A stretch of DNA of 64,000 nt from Hyphomicrobiales bacterium (GCA_017305455.1 JAFKKO010000135.1:1-64000); one strand, 5' to 3'; numbered from the stretch's first letter, positions 37,021 through 51,159 are shown. A program made the numbers and translations. Notes: generated by a model not told the origin, from the letters alone.

Positions 37021-37986
37021 TCACTCAGCCGCTGCGCGATCGCTCGCGTGCGCGGCGATGAACCGCTCCGCTTCCAGCGCGGCCATGCAGCCAAGCCCGG
37101 CCGCCGTCACCGCCTGTCGATAGGTCTCGTCCGCGACGTCGCCGGCCGCGAACACGCCGGGCACCGAAGTCGCGGTCGAATGCGGCGCGACCTGGACATA
37201 GCCGGATGGTTTCAGCACAAGCTGGCCGACGACGAGCTCGGTCGCCGGCGCATGCCCGATCGCGATGAACACGCCATCGGTGGTTTGCTCGGTGATCGCG
37301 CCGGTCTTGAGATTCTTCAGGCGGACATGCGTGACCTTCGCCGGGTCCGCGCTGCCGCAGATCTCCTCGATCTCGCTGTCCCACACCACCTTGATCTTGG
37401 GATGGTTGAACAGGCGATCCTGCAGGATGCGTTCGGCGCGCAGGCCGTCACGGCGATGCACCAGCGTCACCGACGACGCATGGTTGGTGAGGTAGAGCGC
37501 CTCTTCGACCGCGGTGTTGCCGCCGCCGACCACGATGACGTTCTTGTTGCGGTAGAAGAAGCCGTCGCAGGTGGCGCAGGCCGAGACGCCGAAGCCCTTG
37601 AACTTCTCCTCGGACGGCAGGCCGAGCCAGCGCGCCTGCGCGCCGGTGGCGAGAATGACCACCTCGGCGAGATAGACGTCGCCGGAGTCGCAGGTGATGC
37701 GGAAGGGCCGCTGCCCCAGCTCCAGTTTGTTGACGTGATCGGTCACGATCCGCGTCCCGACATGGGTCGCCTGCTTCTCCATCTGCTCCATCAGCCAAGG
37801 GCCCTGGATCACATCGGCGAAGCCTGGATAGTTCTCCACGTCGGTGGTGATGGTGAGTTGTCCGCCGGGCTGGATGCCCTGGATCAGGATCGGCTCCAGC
37901 ATCGCGCGCGCGGCGTAGATGCCGGCGGTGTAGCCGGCCGGACCGGAGCCTATGATGACAACCTTGGCGTGAGTGGGCGCGGCCAT
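37021..37986 (-). CDS. trxB: Thioredoxin-disulfide reductase
   Basis: The 321-residue flavoenzyme has FAD motif VVIIGSGPAGYTAGIYAARA (about 8), redox motif CATCDG (about 138), NADPH motif VVGGGNTAVEEALYL (about 153), and C-terminal GVFAAGDVADETYRQA. It reduces thioredoxin with NADPH. The cysteines are normal, not selenocysteine. It is divergent from an Lrp gene and followed by lysR. Confidence 0.97.
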   Translation of the reverse strand: MAAPTHAKVVIIGSGPAGYTAGIYAARAMLEPILIQGIQPGGQLTITTDVENYPGFADVIQGPWLMEQMEKQATHVGTRIVTDHVNKLELGQRPFRITCDSGDVYLAEVVILATGAQARWLGLPSEEKFKGFGVSACATCDGFFYRNKNVIVVGGGNTAVEEALYLTNHASSVTLVHRRDGLRAERILQDRLFNHPKIKVVWDSEIEEICGSADPAKVTHVRLKNLKTGAITEQTTDGVFIAIGHAPATELVVGQLVLKPSGYVQVAPHSTATSVPGVFAAGDVADETYRQAVTAAGLGCMAALEAERFIAAHASDRAAAE

Positions 37987-38235
37987 AATCGACCCTTCGG
38001 ATTGAATGGAGAGAATTCGTTAGCGCAAAGAACGGGGTCGCCTGAGAAAGGCGCCGCCGTGTCGAGAACTGTCCCGGTACCCAATCTAGGGCATCTTTGC
38101 AGCCATGCAAGATTTGCAACCCGCTGCTAACAATTTTCCCCAGCGAACACGGGCGGTTACAAACCCGCGCAATAAAATTGCGCAAGCCGGCACAGGTGGC
38201 TAAAACCACCCGGACAAGGCTGCGGATTCGGGATA

Positions 38236-38727
38236 GTGGGCGGGCTGGTGAAAGAGCTTGATGAAATCGATCTGAAGATTCTCCATGAGATCCAGGAGGA
38301 TGGCCGCATCACCAATGTGGAGCTGGCCAAGCGGGTCGGCATTTCGCCGCCGCCCTGCCTGCGCCGGGTCCGGGCGCTGGAGGATGAGGGTTATATTCAG
38401 GGTTATCGCGGACTGCTCGATCCGGGCACGCTCGGCTTCGATGTCACCGTGTTCGCCGCGGTTCATTTGTCGAGCCAGGCGGACGCCGATCTGCGGGGGT
38501 TCGAGGATTTCGTGCGCGGCCAGCCCGTGGTGCGCGAATGCTGGATGCTGTCGGGCGAGGTCGATTTCATCCTCAAATGCGTCGCGCCGGATATGGCGAC
38601 GTTTCAGGATTTCGTCTCGCATCTGACGGCCGCGCCGCATGTGCAGAACGTCCGCACCTCGCTGGTGCTGCATAATTCAAAATATGCGGCGGCGGTGCCG
38701 CTCGAACTGAAGATGCCGCAGGGCTGA
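38236..38727 (+). CDS. Lrp/AsnC family transcriptional regulator
   Basis: The 163-residue protein has the AsnC-type HTH (ELDEIDLKILHEIQEDGRIT, ELAKRVGISPPPCLRRVRAL) and a RAM ligand-binding domain (about 75-150). GTG 38236 or GTG 38248 may be the start. It is divergent from trxB across 249 bp. Amino-acid sensing is typical of the family; targets are unknown. Confidence 0.92.
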   Translation: MGGLVKELDEIDLKILHEIQEDGRITNVELAKRVGISPPPCLRRVRALEDEGYIQGYRGLLDPGTLGFDVTVFAAVHLSSQADADLRGFEDFVRGQPVVRECWMLSGEVDFILKCVAPDMATFQDFVSHLTAAPHVQNVRTSLVLHNSKYAAAVPLELKMPQG

Positions 38728-38754
38728 GATCCGCGCCGGTCTGCGTCGAAAGAA

Positions 38755-38790
38755 AACCGCGCCGTGGCGGTGGCCAGCGGCGCGGTTGCG
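38755..38790. terminator. Hairpin between converging lrp and doxX genes
   Basis: AACCGCGCCG and CGGCGCGGTT form a long GC-rich stem between the two converging genes. It lacks a clear T-run, so efficiency is uncertain. Confidence 0.5.
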
Positions 38791-38828
38791 TGTCGAATGG
38801 TTCTGCGTCCGATATTTCCGGATGCCGA

Positions 38829-39230
38829 TCAGGCGCGGCCCCGGGCGCCGTCGACGCTCCAGGGTCCCGGCCCGGCAAACACGAAATAGAGAAAAACAAA
38901 GCAGTAAAGCACGGCCAGCTCGCCGCCGTTCAGGATCGGATAGAAACTCTTCGGCGCGTGCGCCATGAAATAGGCCGCGGCCATCAGACCCGAGCATAAA
39001 AATGCAACCGGCCGCGTGAACAGGCCAATGACAAGAAGTGCGCCGCCGATCAGTTCGATGATGCCGGCAAAGCCGCTGGGTGTAGTGGGTGAAGCATTCG
39101 CGAATTGCTGCACGGCAGGTATACCGACATATTTCGCCATGCCGTGCTGCAAGAACAGTAGTCCCGACACGATGCGTAATACGCTGAGAATGCGCGGCGC
39201 CCAGGCATTCAGGGTCGTTTCAATAGCCAT
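38829..39230 (-). CDS. DoxX family membrane protein
   Basis: The 133-residue protein with about four helices has the DoxX pattern: LRIVSGLLFLQHGMAKYVG near the N-terminus, GFAGIIELIGGALLVIGLFT (about 53), and AAAYFMAHAPKSFYPILNGG (about 84). Members are linked to redox and sulfur metabolism, but no exact role is known. Confidence 0.88.
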   Translation of the reverse strand: MAIETTLNAWAPRILSVLRIVSGLLFLQHGMAKYVGIPAVQQFANASPTTPSGFAGIIELIGGALLVIGLFTRPVAFLCSGLMAAAYFMAHAPKSFYPILNGGELAVLYCFVFLYFVFAGPGPWSVDGARGRA

Positions 39231-39414
39231 GCGAACTCCAATGTTGAGAAAATCATCGCCTCTTCGCTAGCAACAAAATGCTTGGCGGATGGATCACGAT
39301 ACGTTGAAACACCGGACAGGCACGTTTTATTCAAAAGCGCCAATCGGCTTACGCATCCGTGACCGTGGCGCGAGCGGAATGTGCGCAGCAGATGCCTCTG
39401 ACACGAAAATCGAA

Positions 39415-39702
39415 TTATTTGGACTGCGGTCGCTCTTGCGCGGGCGCATCCGCAAGACAGCGAATCGATTTGGGCTGGCAGGCCATGCCGATGTTGGAGC
39501 AGATCGGCGCGCCGGCGGCACTGTCCCGCGTACAATTGACGCACTCATCGGTCCATCGGCTGCAATGGGGCTGATCGGCCTGAACGGCGCGCTCGTTTGA
39601 TGCGGGCTGCGCAGATGAGAATGAATCCTCCGCCATTGCCGGCGGAAATCCCAAGGCGATCGCGGCCGCAATCGCGATCAGGATGATCCGGAACACTCGC
39701 AT
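39415..39702 (-). CDS. Small exported Cys-rich protein
   Basis: Starting at ATG 39702 the 95-residue product has a signal peptide (MRVFRIILIAIAAAIALG, cleavage near AMAED). The mature part has six cysteines (HCSRWTDECVNCTRDS, ICSNIGMACQPKSIRCLAD), suggesting disulfides or metal binding in the periplasm. No family is recognised. It lies between greA and doxX, after the greA terminator. Confidence 0.65.
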   Translation of the reverse strand: MRVFRIILIAIAAAIALGFPPAMAEDSFSSAQPASNERAVQADQPHCSRWTDECVNCTRDSAAGAPICSNIGMACQPKSIRCLADAPAQERPQSK

Positions 39703-39742
39703 GATATTCTCGCGAACATGGCCTGCGTATCGACCGCCATAA

Positions 39743-39772
39743 AAATGGCCGGGTCGAGGCCCGGCCATTTCT
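39743..39772 (-). terminator. Rho-independent terminator after greA
   Basis: AAATGGCCGGG and CCCGGCCATTT pair around a 6-nt loop, with TTTTT following on the minus strand, about 20 nt after the greA stop. Confidence 0.9.
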
Positions 39773-39792
39773 CAAAATCCGGTCGGACGATC

Positions 39793-40269
39793 TTACTTCC
39801 AGTCCACCTTGGCGATCTCATACGCCTTGGCGCCGCCGGGTGCGACGACCTCGACGGACGCGCCTTTCTTCTTGCCGATCAGCGCGCGCGCGAGCGGAGA
39901 GGAGATCGAGATGCGGCCTTTCTTGGCGTCGGCCTCGGTGTCGCCGACGATCTGCCAGATCGCCTTCTTGTCGGTGTCCTCGTCGATCAGCGTCACGGTC
40001 GCGCCGAATTTGATGGTGTCGCCCGACAGCTTGGAGACATCGATGATATCGGCGCGCGCGAGCTTGTCCTCGATCTCGGCGATGCGGCCCTCGTTGTGCG
40101 ACTGCGCTTCCTTGGCGGCGTGATATTCCGCGTTCTCGGACAGGTCGCCGTGGGACCGCGCCTCGGCGATCGCCTCGATGATGCGCGGACGCTCCACGGA
40201 CTGACGCTGCTTCAACTCGTCCGTCAGCGCGGCGTGGCCGGCCTGAGTCATCGGCACTTTTTCAACCAT
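39793..40269 (-). CDS. greA: Transcription elongation factor GreA
   Basis: The 158-residue protein has the coiled coil (residues 8-75; [36 protein letters not shown]) with the acidic tip residues that rescue backtracked RNA polymerase. The FKBP-like C-terminal domain has [20 protein letters not shown]. It is downstream of carB on the same strand. Confidence 0.97.
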   Translation of the reverse strand: MVEKVPMTQAGHAALTDELKQRQSVERPRIIEAIAEARSHGDLSENAEYHAAKEAQSHNEGRIAEIEDKLARADIIDVSKLSGDTIKFGATVTLIDEDTDKKAIWQIVGDTEADAKKGRISISSPLARALIGKKKGASVEVVAPGGAKAYEIAKVDWK

Positions 40270-40444
40270 TCTTCCTCGTCCTTGCCCTGTGCCGCCGGAA
40301 CGGCGGCGCTATCGGCACGAAAAAATCCTCATCCGCCCGGATGCCCGTGGGGCATCGAGCTGATGAGCAACAACCTCTCGATCGGCCGGTTCCTTCGCTA
40401 GCCTGGCGAGCCAGGATCGCCGGTCCTTTCGGGACTGGCGTTGG

Positions 40445-43830
<3,386 letters not shown>

Positions 43831-43864
43831 TCAGTCACTTGGGGCAGGAAGCGTCGGAAACGGC

Positions 43865-43897
43865 ATAAAAAAAGGACGCGCAGCCGCGCGTCCTTTG
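43865..43897 (-). terminator. Terminator hairpin immediately upstream of carB
   Basis: AAAGGACGCGC and GCGCGTCCTTT pair perfectly with a 4-nt loop and are followed on the minus strand by TTTTTTT. It sits about 40 nt before the carB start. It could be an attenuator in the carB leader, or end the transcript of the tRNA-like gene at 44144-44219. Confidence 0.8.
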
Positions 43898-44143
43898 AAC
43901 CGTGCGCGAGGTGTTCCCCGGCGCGCGAGGTGTCTTTAGACCAGATTCTGAAACGTTGAAAGGCTTTTGCCCCCAATTAAGCGCCAATTTGGGGGTATTT
44001 CCGAGGTTTTGTTTCGTTGGTGGATGTTGCCGTCAGGGCGGGCCGCAGCACGCTGCCCGAGCGAACCATGACGATGATGACCGGGTGCCGGCTGTCGCGG
44101 ATGAAGGCAGCACCCGGACCTGTCCGGATGAAAAAAGGGAAGT
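43898..44143. other. Intergenic region upstream of carB
   Basis: No convincing gene. It contains an imperfect hairpin with CCCCC and GGGGG arms near 43972-43998 and, on the minus strand after the tRNA-like gene, a T-run near 44131-44136. The carB promoter is probably here. Confidence 0.4.
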
Positions 44144-44219
44144 TGGAGGCCCGGCCTGGATTTGAACCAGGATAAAAAGCTTTGCACAGCTCCCGCGTAG
44201 ACGTTTCCGCCACCGGGCC
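44144..44219 (-). tRNA. Atypical tRNA-Cys-like gene (GCA)
   Basis: Acceptor GGCCCGG/CCGGGCC, discriminator T73 and encoded CCA, with T-arm CCTGG-TTCAAAT-CCAGG, make a good tRNA frame of 76 nt. T73 plus GCA are the main CysRS identity elements. The centre is unusual: D-arm GCG-GAAACGTCTA-CGC lacks the usual GG of the D-loop. The anticodon arm GAGCT-GTGCAA-AGCTT has a 6-nt loop (8 nt if the last pair opens). It may be a genuine variant or a decaying gene. The T-run near 44131-44136 may terminate it. Confidence 0.65.
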
Positions 44220-44418
44220 GAAATCAGGCTACCGCGCGATGTGGCGGTTCGCCACACCTGCCACGGTATAAGGTTAAGAAACCGGAGACGGAATATCGGT
44301 TCTAGCCATCCGTCCTGCAATCGGGATCGGAGAGGATGCGGGGCGCCGTGCTACATTTTTGCTCGAATCAGCGTTGATCCGTTGTGGAAGCTGCACCTGT
44401 ACGATTGAGGGAGAACCC

Positions 44419-44859
44419 ATGTCCTTGTCATCCGCTCTGCGCGTTTCGCTGATTGCCCTGTTTGCGCTTGCCGGCATCGGCCTGTCATCTGCCGCCCATG
44501 CCGACAGCGGCACCGTGTCGTTAACCATCTATAAAGCCGGCTGGTTCATCGGCGGCTCCGGCGGCAGCGGCACGCTCAATTTCCGCGGCCGGAGCTACCC
44601 GTTGTCCACCGGCGGGCTGGATTACGGTCTGGTGTTCGGCGGATCGAAGACCGTGCTGCGCGGCCGGGTCCGCAATATCAACCGTCCTTCCGACGTGGCC
44701 GGCGTTTACGGCGCGGCGGGCGCGGGCCTGGCCATCGGCGGCGGCGCGCGCGCGATCGTCCTGACCAATCAGAAGGGTGCGGTGCTGGAATTGTCGGGCC
44801 GGCAGACCGGTCTGATGGCCAATGCCGACCTGAGCGGCCTCGCGATCACGATGAAGTAG
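44419..44859 (+). CDS. Exported glycine-rich protein of unknown function
   Basis: ATG 44419 gives 146 residues. A signal peptide (LRVSLIALFALAGIGLSSAA, cleavage near AHADS) precedes a Gly-rich mature part with YKAGWFIGGSGGSGTLNFRG and VLELSGRQTGLMANADLSGL. The glycine-spaced, alternating hydrophobic pattern suggests a small beta-barrel or lipid-contacting fold. I do not recognise the family with certainty. It ends before a hairpin at 44884-44908. Confidence 0.75.
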   Translation: MSLSSALRVSLIALFALAGIGLSSAAHADSGTVSLTIYKAGWFIGGSGGSGTLNFRGRSYPLSTGGLDYGLVFGGSKTVLRGRVRNINRPSDVAGVYGAAGAGLAIGGGARAIVLTNQKGAVLELSGRQTGLMANADLSGLAITMK

Positions 44860-44883
44860 AAGCGAGGGTTCTTGCGAACCAAA

Positions 44884-44908
44884 GAAGGCCGGGTGTTGCC
44901 CGGCCTTC
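44884..44908. terminator. Bidirectional hairpin terminator
   Basis: GAAGGCCGGG and CCCGGCCTTC pair around a short loop, between the exported-protein gene and the converging methyltransferase. Confidence 0.7.
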
Positions 44909-44928
44909 GTCCGACATGGCGACTCGAT

Positions 44929-45546
44929 TCAAGGCTTTGTGGCCGTCAATCCGATGATCGCGGATATGCCGGCGTGCCCTGGGCCTTCGTGCAGTTCACA
45001 TTCCTCCTCGCTGATGTGAAGCGCATTGAAGTCGCCAAAAGCTCGCTCAAGCATGTCGCGCGTGTAAAGCTGCTCGACCTGCTTGGGTCCGCCGGTGCCG
45101 TATTCAAGCTGTCTCGGCGTGTAGCCTTGAATGATCAGCAGACCGCCGGATTTGAGCGCGCGCCTCATACCCGCCCATTTCAACGCGCGTTTCTGTGGCG
45201 TGCTGAACTGGGTGAAGATCTCGGCAACCACATCGAAGGCGTTTTCCGGGTACGCCCATTCATGGACGTCGGCTTCGGCAAAGGCGACGTCGACATTGTT
45301 TTCGGCTGCGAGCGCGCGCGCCTTCGCCTGAGCCGAAGGAGAGAAGTCGAGCGACAGCACGTCGAGACCCTGCTGCGCGAGCCAAACGCCGTTGCGTCCT
45401 TCGCCGTCTGCAACGGCCAGGGCCTTTCCGGCCCGCGGCAAAAGAGGTTTGCAGCGGACCAGAAATTTGTTGGGCTCTTTTCCGAATCGATAGTCCGGCG
45501 TGGAGAAGCGCTCTTCCCAATGCTGAAGATCGACGTTGTCGGTCAT
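44929..45546 (-). CDS. SAM-dependent methyltransferase (class I)
   Basis: ATG 45546 gives 205 residues starting MTDNVDLQHWEERFSTPDYR. Motif I is KALAVADGEGRNGVWLAQQG (about 45), then VLSLDFSPSAQAKARALAAE and FDVVAEIF. It resembles TehB/thiopurine-type small-molecule methyltransferases. It is 8 nt after thiC, so it is the last gene of the thiamine operon; its substrate is unknown. Confidence 0.85.
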   Translation of the reverse strand: MTDNVDLQHWEERFSTPDYRFGKEPNKFLVRCKPLLPRAGKALAVADGEGRNGVWLAQQGLDVLSLDFSPSAQAKARALAAENNVDVAFAEADVHEWAYPENAFDVVAEIFTQFSTPQKRALKWAGMRRALKSGGLLIIQGYTPRQLEYGTGGPKQVEQLYTRDMLERAFGDFNALHISEEECELHEGPGHAGISAIIGLTATKP

Positions 45547-45554
45547 GGCTAGCG

Positions 45555-47501
<1,947 letters not shown>

Positions 47502-47549
47502 CTAAACTCTTAGTTCGGCGCAGCCCGATGGGGCGGTCCGCATGTAATC

Positions 47550-48158
47550 TCAGGCAGCTTGTGAATATTGCCCGAGCCAGGCGCGCACCCGCGCGTCCGG
47601 ATCGGCGTTCATGGTGACGTCGCTGACGACGGCGATGGAATTGGCGCCGGCTGCGAAGATCGCCGTCGCCTGTTCGAGCTTGATGCCGCCGATCGCAACC
47701 AGCGGCATGTCGCCGATCCGCAGCTTCCAGGCGGTGATGCGCTCGAGGCCCTGCGGCGCGAACCGCATCTTCTTCAGCGTGGTCTCATAGATCGGCCCGA
47801 GCGCGACATAGTCCGGCTTGTGCTGCAGGGCGTTGTCGAGTTCGGTTTCATCATGCGTGGACAGGCCGAGCGTCAGACCGGCGCGGCGGATCGCCGGAAT
47901 GTCGGCGGTCGCAAGGTCCTCCTGGCCAAGATGCAGATGCTGCGCGCCGCAATCGATCGCCGCGCGCCAGTAGTCGTTGACAACAAGCTTGGTGGACGTG
48001 CCGGCCACGGCGGCGAGCGCATCGCGCACGAGTTGATTGGCTTCGGCCTCGCCGAGATTCTTGGCGCGAAGCTGCACGGTGCCGACGCCAAGTTTTGCAA
48101 GCCGGGCGACCCACGCGACGTTGTCGACGACGGGGTAAAAGCGATCAGGATACGGCAT
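47550..48158 (-). CDS. thiE: Thiamine-phosphate synthase
   Basis: ATG 48158 gives 202 residues with the ThiE pattern: [46 protein letters not shown] and [13 protein letters not shown]. It joins HMP-PP and thiazole phosphate. It overlaps thiG by 14 nt. Confidence 0.94.
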   Translation of the reverse strand: MPYPDRFYPVVDNVAWVARLAKLGVGTVQLRAKNLGEAEANQLVRDALAAVAGTSTKLVVNDYWRAAIDCGAQHLHLGQEDLATADIPAIRRAGLTLGLSTHDETELDNALQHKPDYVALGPIYETTLKKMRFAPQGLERITAWKLRIGDMPLVAIGGIKLEQATAIFAAGANSIAVVSDVTMNADPDARVRAWLGQYSQAA

Positions 48159-48945
48159 GCCAGAACGGTGTCCCAACGACAGGGGTTGAGGGGGAGGCGA
48201 AATCGCGCGCGTCCATCAGGCCGGCTTCAAAGCCGGTGCGGCCGGCCTCCACCGCGAGACGGAACGCCTTCGCCATCGCCACCGGATCGGCGGCCTTGGC
48301 GACGGCTGTGTTGAGCAGCACGGCGTCGAAGCCGAGTTCGAGCGCCTGCGCGGCGTGGCTCGGCGCGCCGATGCCGGCATCGACCACCAGCGTGATGTCG
48401 GGCAGGCGGGCGCGCAGCAGCTTGAGCGCCTCGCGATTGACGATGCCGCGCGCGCTGCCGATCGGCGAGGCCCACGGCATCACCACGCGGCAACCGGCAT
48501 CGACCAGACGCTGCGCGACCGACAGATCCTCGGTGCAATACGGGAACACCTCGAAGCCGTCCTTGATCAGGATGCCGGCGGCTTCGACCAGGCCAACAAC
48601 GTCGGGCTGCAGTGTTTCGTTGTCGGCGATCACCTCGAGCTTGACCCACGAGGTGCCGAACAACTCGCGCGCGAGCTGCGCGGTGGTGACGGCCTCGCGC
48701 ACGCTCTTGCAGCCGGCAGTGTTGGGCAGCACGGTGACGTGCAATTCGCGGATCAGCGACCAGAACGCATCGCCAGTCTTGCCGCCGGCGGTCTCCCGGC
48801 GCACCGATACGGTGACGATCTCGCTGCCGGCGGCGCGGATCGAATCCTGCATGATCTTCGGCGACGGATAGAGCGCGGTGCCGATCAGAAGGCGTGAGGA
48901 AAATTCCTTGTCGTAAAATTTCACAGTGCTTTGCGTCATCATCAT
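48145..48945 (-). CDS. thiG: Thiazole synthase
   Basis: The 266-residue TIM barrel has the Schiff-base lysine region [18 protein letters not shown] (about 98), then [27 protein letters not shown] and [14 protein letters not shown]. It builds the thiazole ring using ThiS-thiocarboxylate and the ThiO product. It overlaps thiS by 4 nt. Confidence 0.96.
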   Translation of the reverse strand: MMMTQSTVKFYDKEFSSRLLIGTALYPSPKIMQDSIRAAGSEIVTVSVRRETAGGKTGDAFWSLIRELHVTVLPNTAGCKSVREAVTTAQLARELFGTSWVKLEVIADNETLQPDVVGLVEAAGILIKDGFEVFPYCTEDLSVAQRLVDAGCRVVMPWASPIGSARGIVNREALKLLRARLPDITLVVDAGIGAPSHAAQALELGFDAVLLNTAVAKAADPVAMAKAFRLAVEAGRTGFEAGLMDARDFASPSTPVVGTPFWHAVS

Positions 48946-49139
48946 CCCCCCTGCCGGGGTGTCAGGATTTCAACCGCGTCGTCATCCTTGAGCGGAGTTT
49001 CCGCCCAGCGGGCGCGCGGCACCACGTCATAGTTCACGGCCACCGCGACATGGGTGCCGTGGTAGTCGAGTTCGGCCAGCAGCGCGTCGATGCGCGTGGC
49101 GCTGACCTTGCGGCGTTCGCCGTTGACGGTCACGAACAT
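48942..49139 (-). CDS. thiS: Sulfur carrier protein ThiS
   Basis: The 65-residue ubiquitin-like protein ends ...[10 protein letters not shown], with the terminal GG that is adenylated and thiocarboxylated. It starts inside the thiO stop region (10-nt overlap). Confidence 0.94.
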   Translation of the reverse strand: MFVTVNGERRKVSATRIDALLAELDYHGTHVAVAVNYDVVPRARWAETPLKDDDAVEILTPRQGG

Positions 49140-50155
49140 TGCATCACCTCGTTGTCAATCTCGCCGCGCTGCACGTAGTTCAGCGTCAGCTCCGCCAGCG
49201 CGGGCGCCAGCAGGAAGCCGTGGCGATAAAGTCCGTTGACGGAAATTTTCGATTTGTCGATCGCGATGCGCGGCAGATTATCGGGCAGAGCGGGGCGCAG
49301 GCCCGCGCCGATTTCGACAATGCGCGCTTCGCCGAACGCCGGATGCACCGCGTAGGCGGCCGACAGCAATTCCAGCGCCGAGCGCACGCTGACGCGATCG
49401 TCTTCGCTCTCGATCGAGGTGGCGCCGATCATGAAGTGATGGTCGTCGCGCGGAATGACGTAGAGCGGCCAGCGCGGATGCATCAGCCGCACCGGGCGCG
49501 ACAGTGCGACCTCGTCGGTATGAACGATGATCATCTCGCCCTTGACGCCGCGCAGTTCGGGAAACTTGTCGCGCGCGCCAAGGCCGCGGCAATCGATCAC
49601 CAGGTTCGACTCCTGCGCCAGTTCGTCAGGATCGCACTCGGTCTGGAATTTGATGGTGCCACCGGCGGCGGTGAGCTTGGCATGCAGCTTCGGCAGCACA
49701 TGGCGCGGCTCGACGTGGCCTTCCTTGGCGAAGAACAGCGCGTCATGGAAGCGCCCTTCGAGCGAAGGCTCCAGCGCGGCGATGGCAGCGGTATCGAGCC
49801 GGTCATGTTCGCCGGTGAGACGGGCGAAGCGGTCGAAATCGGCGCGGTCGCGCGGATGGGCAATGACCAGCGAGCCGTTGAACGGCGTTTCAGGAAGCTC
49901 GTCGCGCCACAAATCAAGCGAGCGGGCGCCGAGGCGGGTAATGACGGGTTCGGAAGATTCAGCCTCGCACCATGGCGCCAGCATGCCGCCGGCGAAATGG
50001 CTGGTGGCCCGCGTCATGCCGGCGTCATCGCGATCGAATAGAGTGACCGCAAAACCGGCTTTTGCGAACGACAGCGCATGCCATGCACCCGCGATGCCTG
50101 CACCGATAATACTGACGGATTGATGTGCGTGCGATGACGCTGGATTCTGGTACAT
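49130..50155 (-). CDS. thiO: Glycine oxidase
   Basis: The 341-residue FAD enzyme has VSIIGAGIAGAWHALSFAKA (about 14), then ATSHFAGGMLAPWCEAE and LYRHGFLLAPALAEL at the C-terminus. It oxidises glycine to the imine used by ThiG. It is the first gene after the TPP riboswitch, and its ATG directly abuts the riboswitch 3' end. Confidence 0.94.
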   Translation of the reverse strand: MYQNPASSHAHQSVSIIGAGIAGAWHALSFAKAGFAVTLFDRDDAGMTRATSHFAGGMLAPWCEAESSEPVITRLGARSLDLWRDELPETPFNGSLVIAHPRDRADFDRFARLTGEHDRLDTAAIAALEPSLEGRFHDALFFAKEGHVEPRHVLPKLHAKLTAAGGTIKFQTECDPDELAQESNLVIDCRGLGARDKFPELRGVKGEMIIVHTDEVALSRPVRLMHPRWPLYVIPRDDHHFMIGATSIESEDDRVSVRSALELLSAAYAVHPAFGEARIVEIGAGLRPALPDNLPRIAIDKSKISVNGLYRHGFLLAPALAELTLNYVQRGEIDNEVMQCS

Positions 50156-50247
50156 CCCTGTCCCTTCGCCGGCATGACCCGGATCAGGTTCAAAGGGTCA
50201 CCGCACCCACTGCGGTATCTCAGCTCCACACCGGAGCCCCCCTCGGA
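50156..50247 (-). promoter_or_regulatory. TPP (THI-box) riboswitch
   Basis: On the minus strand the conserved CUGAGA (50223-50218), GAACCUGAUC (50191-50182) and GGCGAAGGGA (50170-50161) occur in the THI-box order and spacing. The 3' element lies at the thiO start, so TPP binding probably hides the ribosome site (AGGGACAGGG) and blocks translation. Confidence 0.95.
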
Positions 50248-50257
50248 ACTGCTTTCT

Positions 50258-50285
50258 ATAATATGTCGTAGAACTTTAGAGTCAA
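50258..50285 (-). promoter_or_regulatory. Promoter of the thiamine operon
   Basis: TTGACT (-35, 50285-50280) and TATTAT (-10, 50263-50258) are separated by 16 nt, just upstream of the riboswitch. Confidence 0.6.
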
Positions 50286-50613
50286 TCTCGTGTTCATGAT
50301 TTGTGCGGAGTAATAATACTCAGGCGTAAAGGCATATGTGGTCCGCATGGCGTTCTTTGCGCGCGAGAGGCACCAGACGACGCTCTGGGATGTTTGCGTA
50401 AGAGCTTCCGCCGATTCAGGGATTCGCTTCAACCTGCGTTTTCTCAAAACGCAATTGTTTCACCTCGCGACGCGCGGCATTCGTTTTGTTCTCCTGGATA
50501 CAGCGCTGGCATATGTTCACTGCTAATTTTTTCAATGCGTCAATTCGGCGGTCGCTATCGCGATAAAAATCAGCTATAAGAATCTTCGTACGACGCAGCG
50601 GAGAGGCAAAGCC

Positions 50614-50727
50614 ATGATGCCTTCAAGAGTGATCGAACAGATCTCACGCCACATCGTTTCGCGCACATCTATCGTTTCTCGCACATCTCAAGTCTGTATG
50701 GCCGCCGGCGTACAACGCGCCGGTTGA
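50614..50727 (+). CDS. Possible 37-residue peptide with internal duplication
   Basis: ATG 50614 follows GGAGAGG and encodes 37 residues (MMPSRVIEQISRHIVSRTSI, continuing with a second IVSRTS). An 18-bp tandem duplication (50653-50670, 50671-50688) repeats IVSRTS. The ribosome site is good, but there is no family to support it. The rest of 50286-50794 shows no gene. Confidence 0.25.
   Translation: MMPSRVIEQISRHIVSRTSIVSRTSQVCMAAGVQRAG
50653..50688 (+). repeat. 18-bp tandem duplication
   Basis: ATCGTTTCGCGCACATCT is followed directly by a copy differing at one base (TCT for TCG). Confidence 0.9.
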
Positions 50728-50794
50728 CGGAACTTTTCCCGATCTCTCGTGTTCTATCGGCAAGAGGAACCGGATTTTTCCGGATTGAGATGTC

Positions 50795-50989
50795 ATGTCG
50801 GATACCTACATCATTGAAGTGAAATCGGAAGCAGCGGGCATCGTGGTCCGCGACAAAGCGGGTTTTCGTTTTTTCGCGGCGAACGAACGTTTTCGGCAGC
50901 TTGAAGGCAAGCTGTTCCGCAGTGCGCGCGAAGCGGAGCGTATGGCCAAACAGCTTCTGGCGACGCGCTCGGCGCCTGCGATCGCCTGA
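50795..50989 (+). CDS. Small protein of unknown function (64 residues)
   Basis: The product MSDTYIIEVKSEAAGIVVRD continues to FRFFAANERFRQLEGKLFRS. It has a compact beta-beta-alpha look, is charged, and is too short for domain assignment. A terminator follows at 51081-51106. Confidence 0.65.
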   Translation: MSDTYIIEVKSEAAGIVVRDKAGFRFFAANERFRQLEGKLFRSAREAERMAKQLLATRSAPAIA

Positions 50990-51080
50990 CGTGAGTTGCC
51001 GACGCGGTCGCGTGGCTCCATATCACCGGCGAGCCTCAATCGGCGGGCGTGAGCGAGGTTCGTTGGGACAGCGTATGGGC

Positions 51081-51106
51081 AAAGGCCGGGATCGTTCCCG
51101 GCCTTT
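51081..51106. terminator. Bidirectional terminator
   Basis: AAAGGCCGGGA and TCCCGGCCTTT pair around a 4-nt loop, between the small gene and the converging transglycosylase. Confidence 0.8.
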
Positions 51107-51159
51107 GTTGTGAGTGAGTTCCAAGAATTTTATTGAGAAGTTCCGGAATTGTCTGCCGC

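Noticed and set aside
50301-50579. Open frame of 92 codons upstream of the 64-residue gene
   Set aside because: No ribosome site, no composition or motif of a real gene; overlaps alternative short frames.
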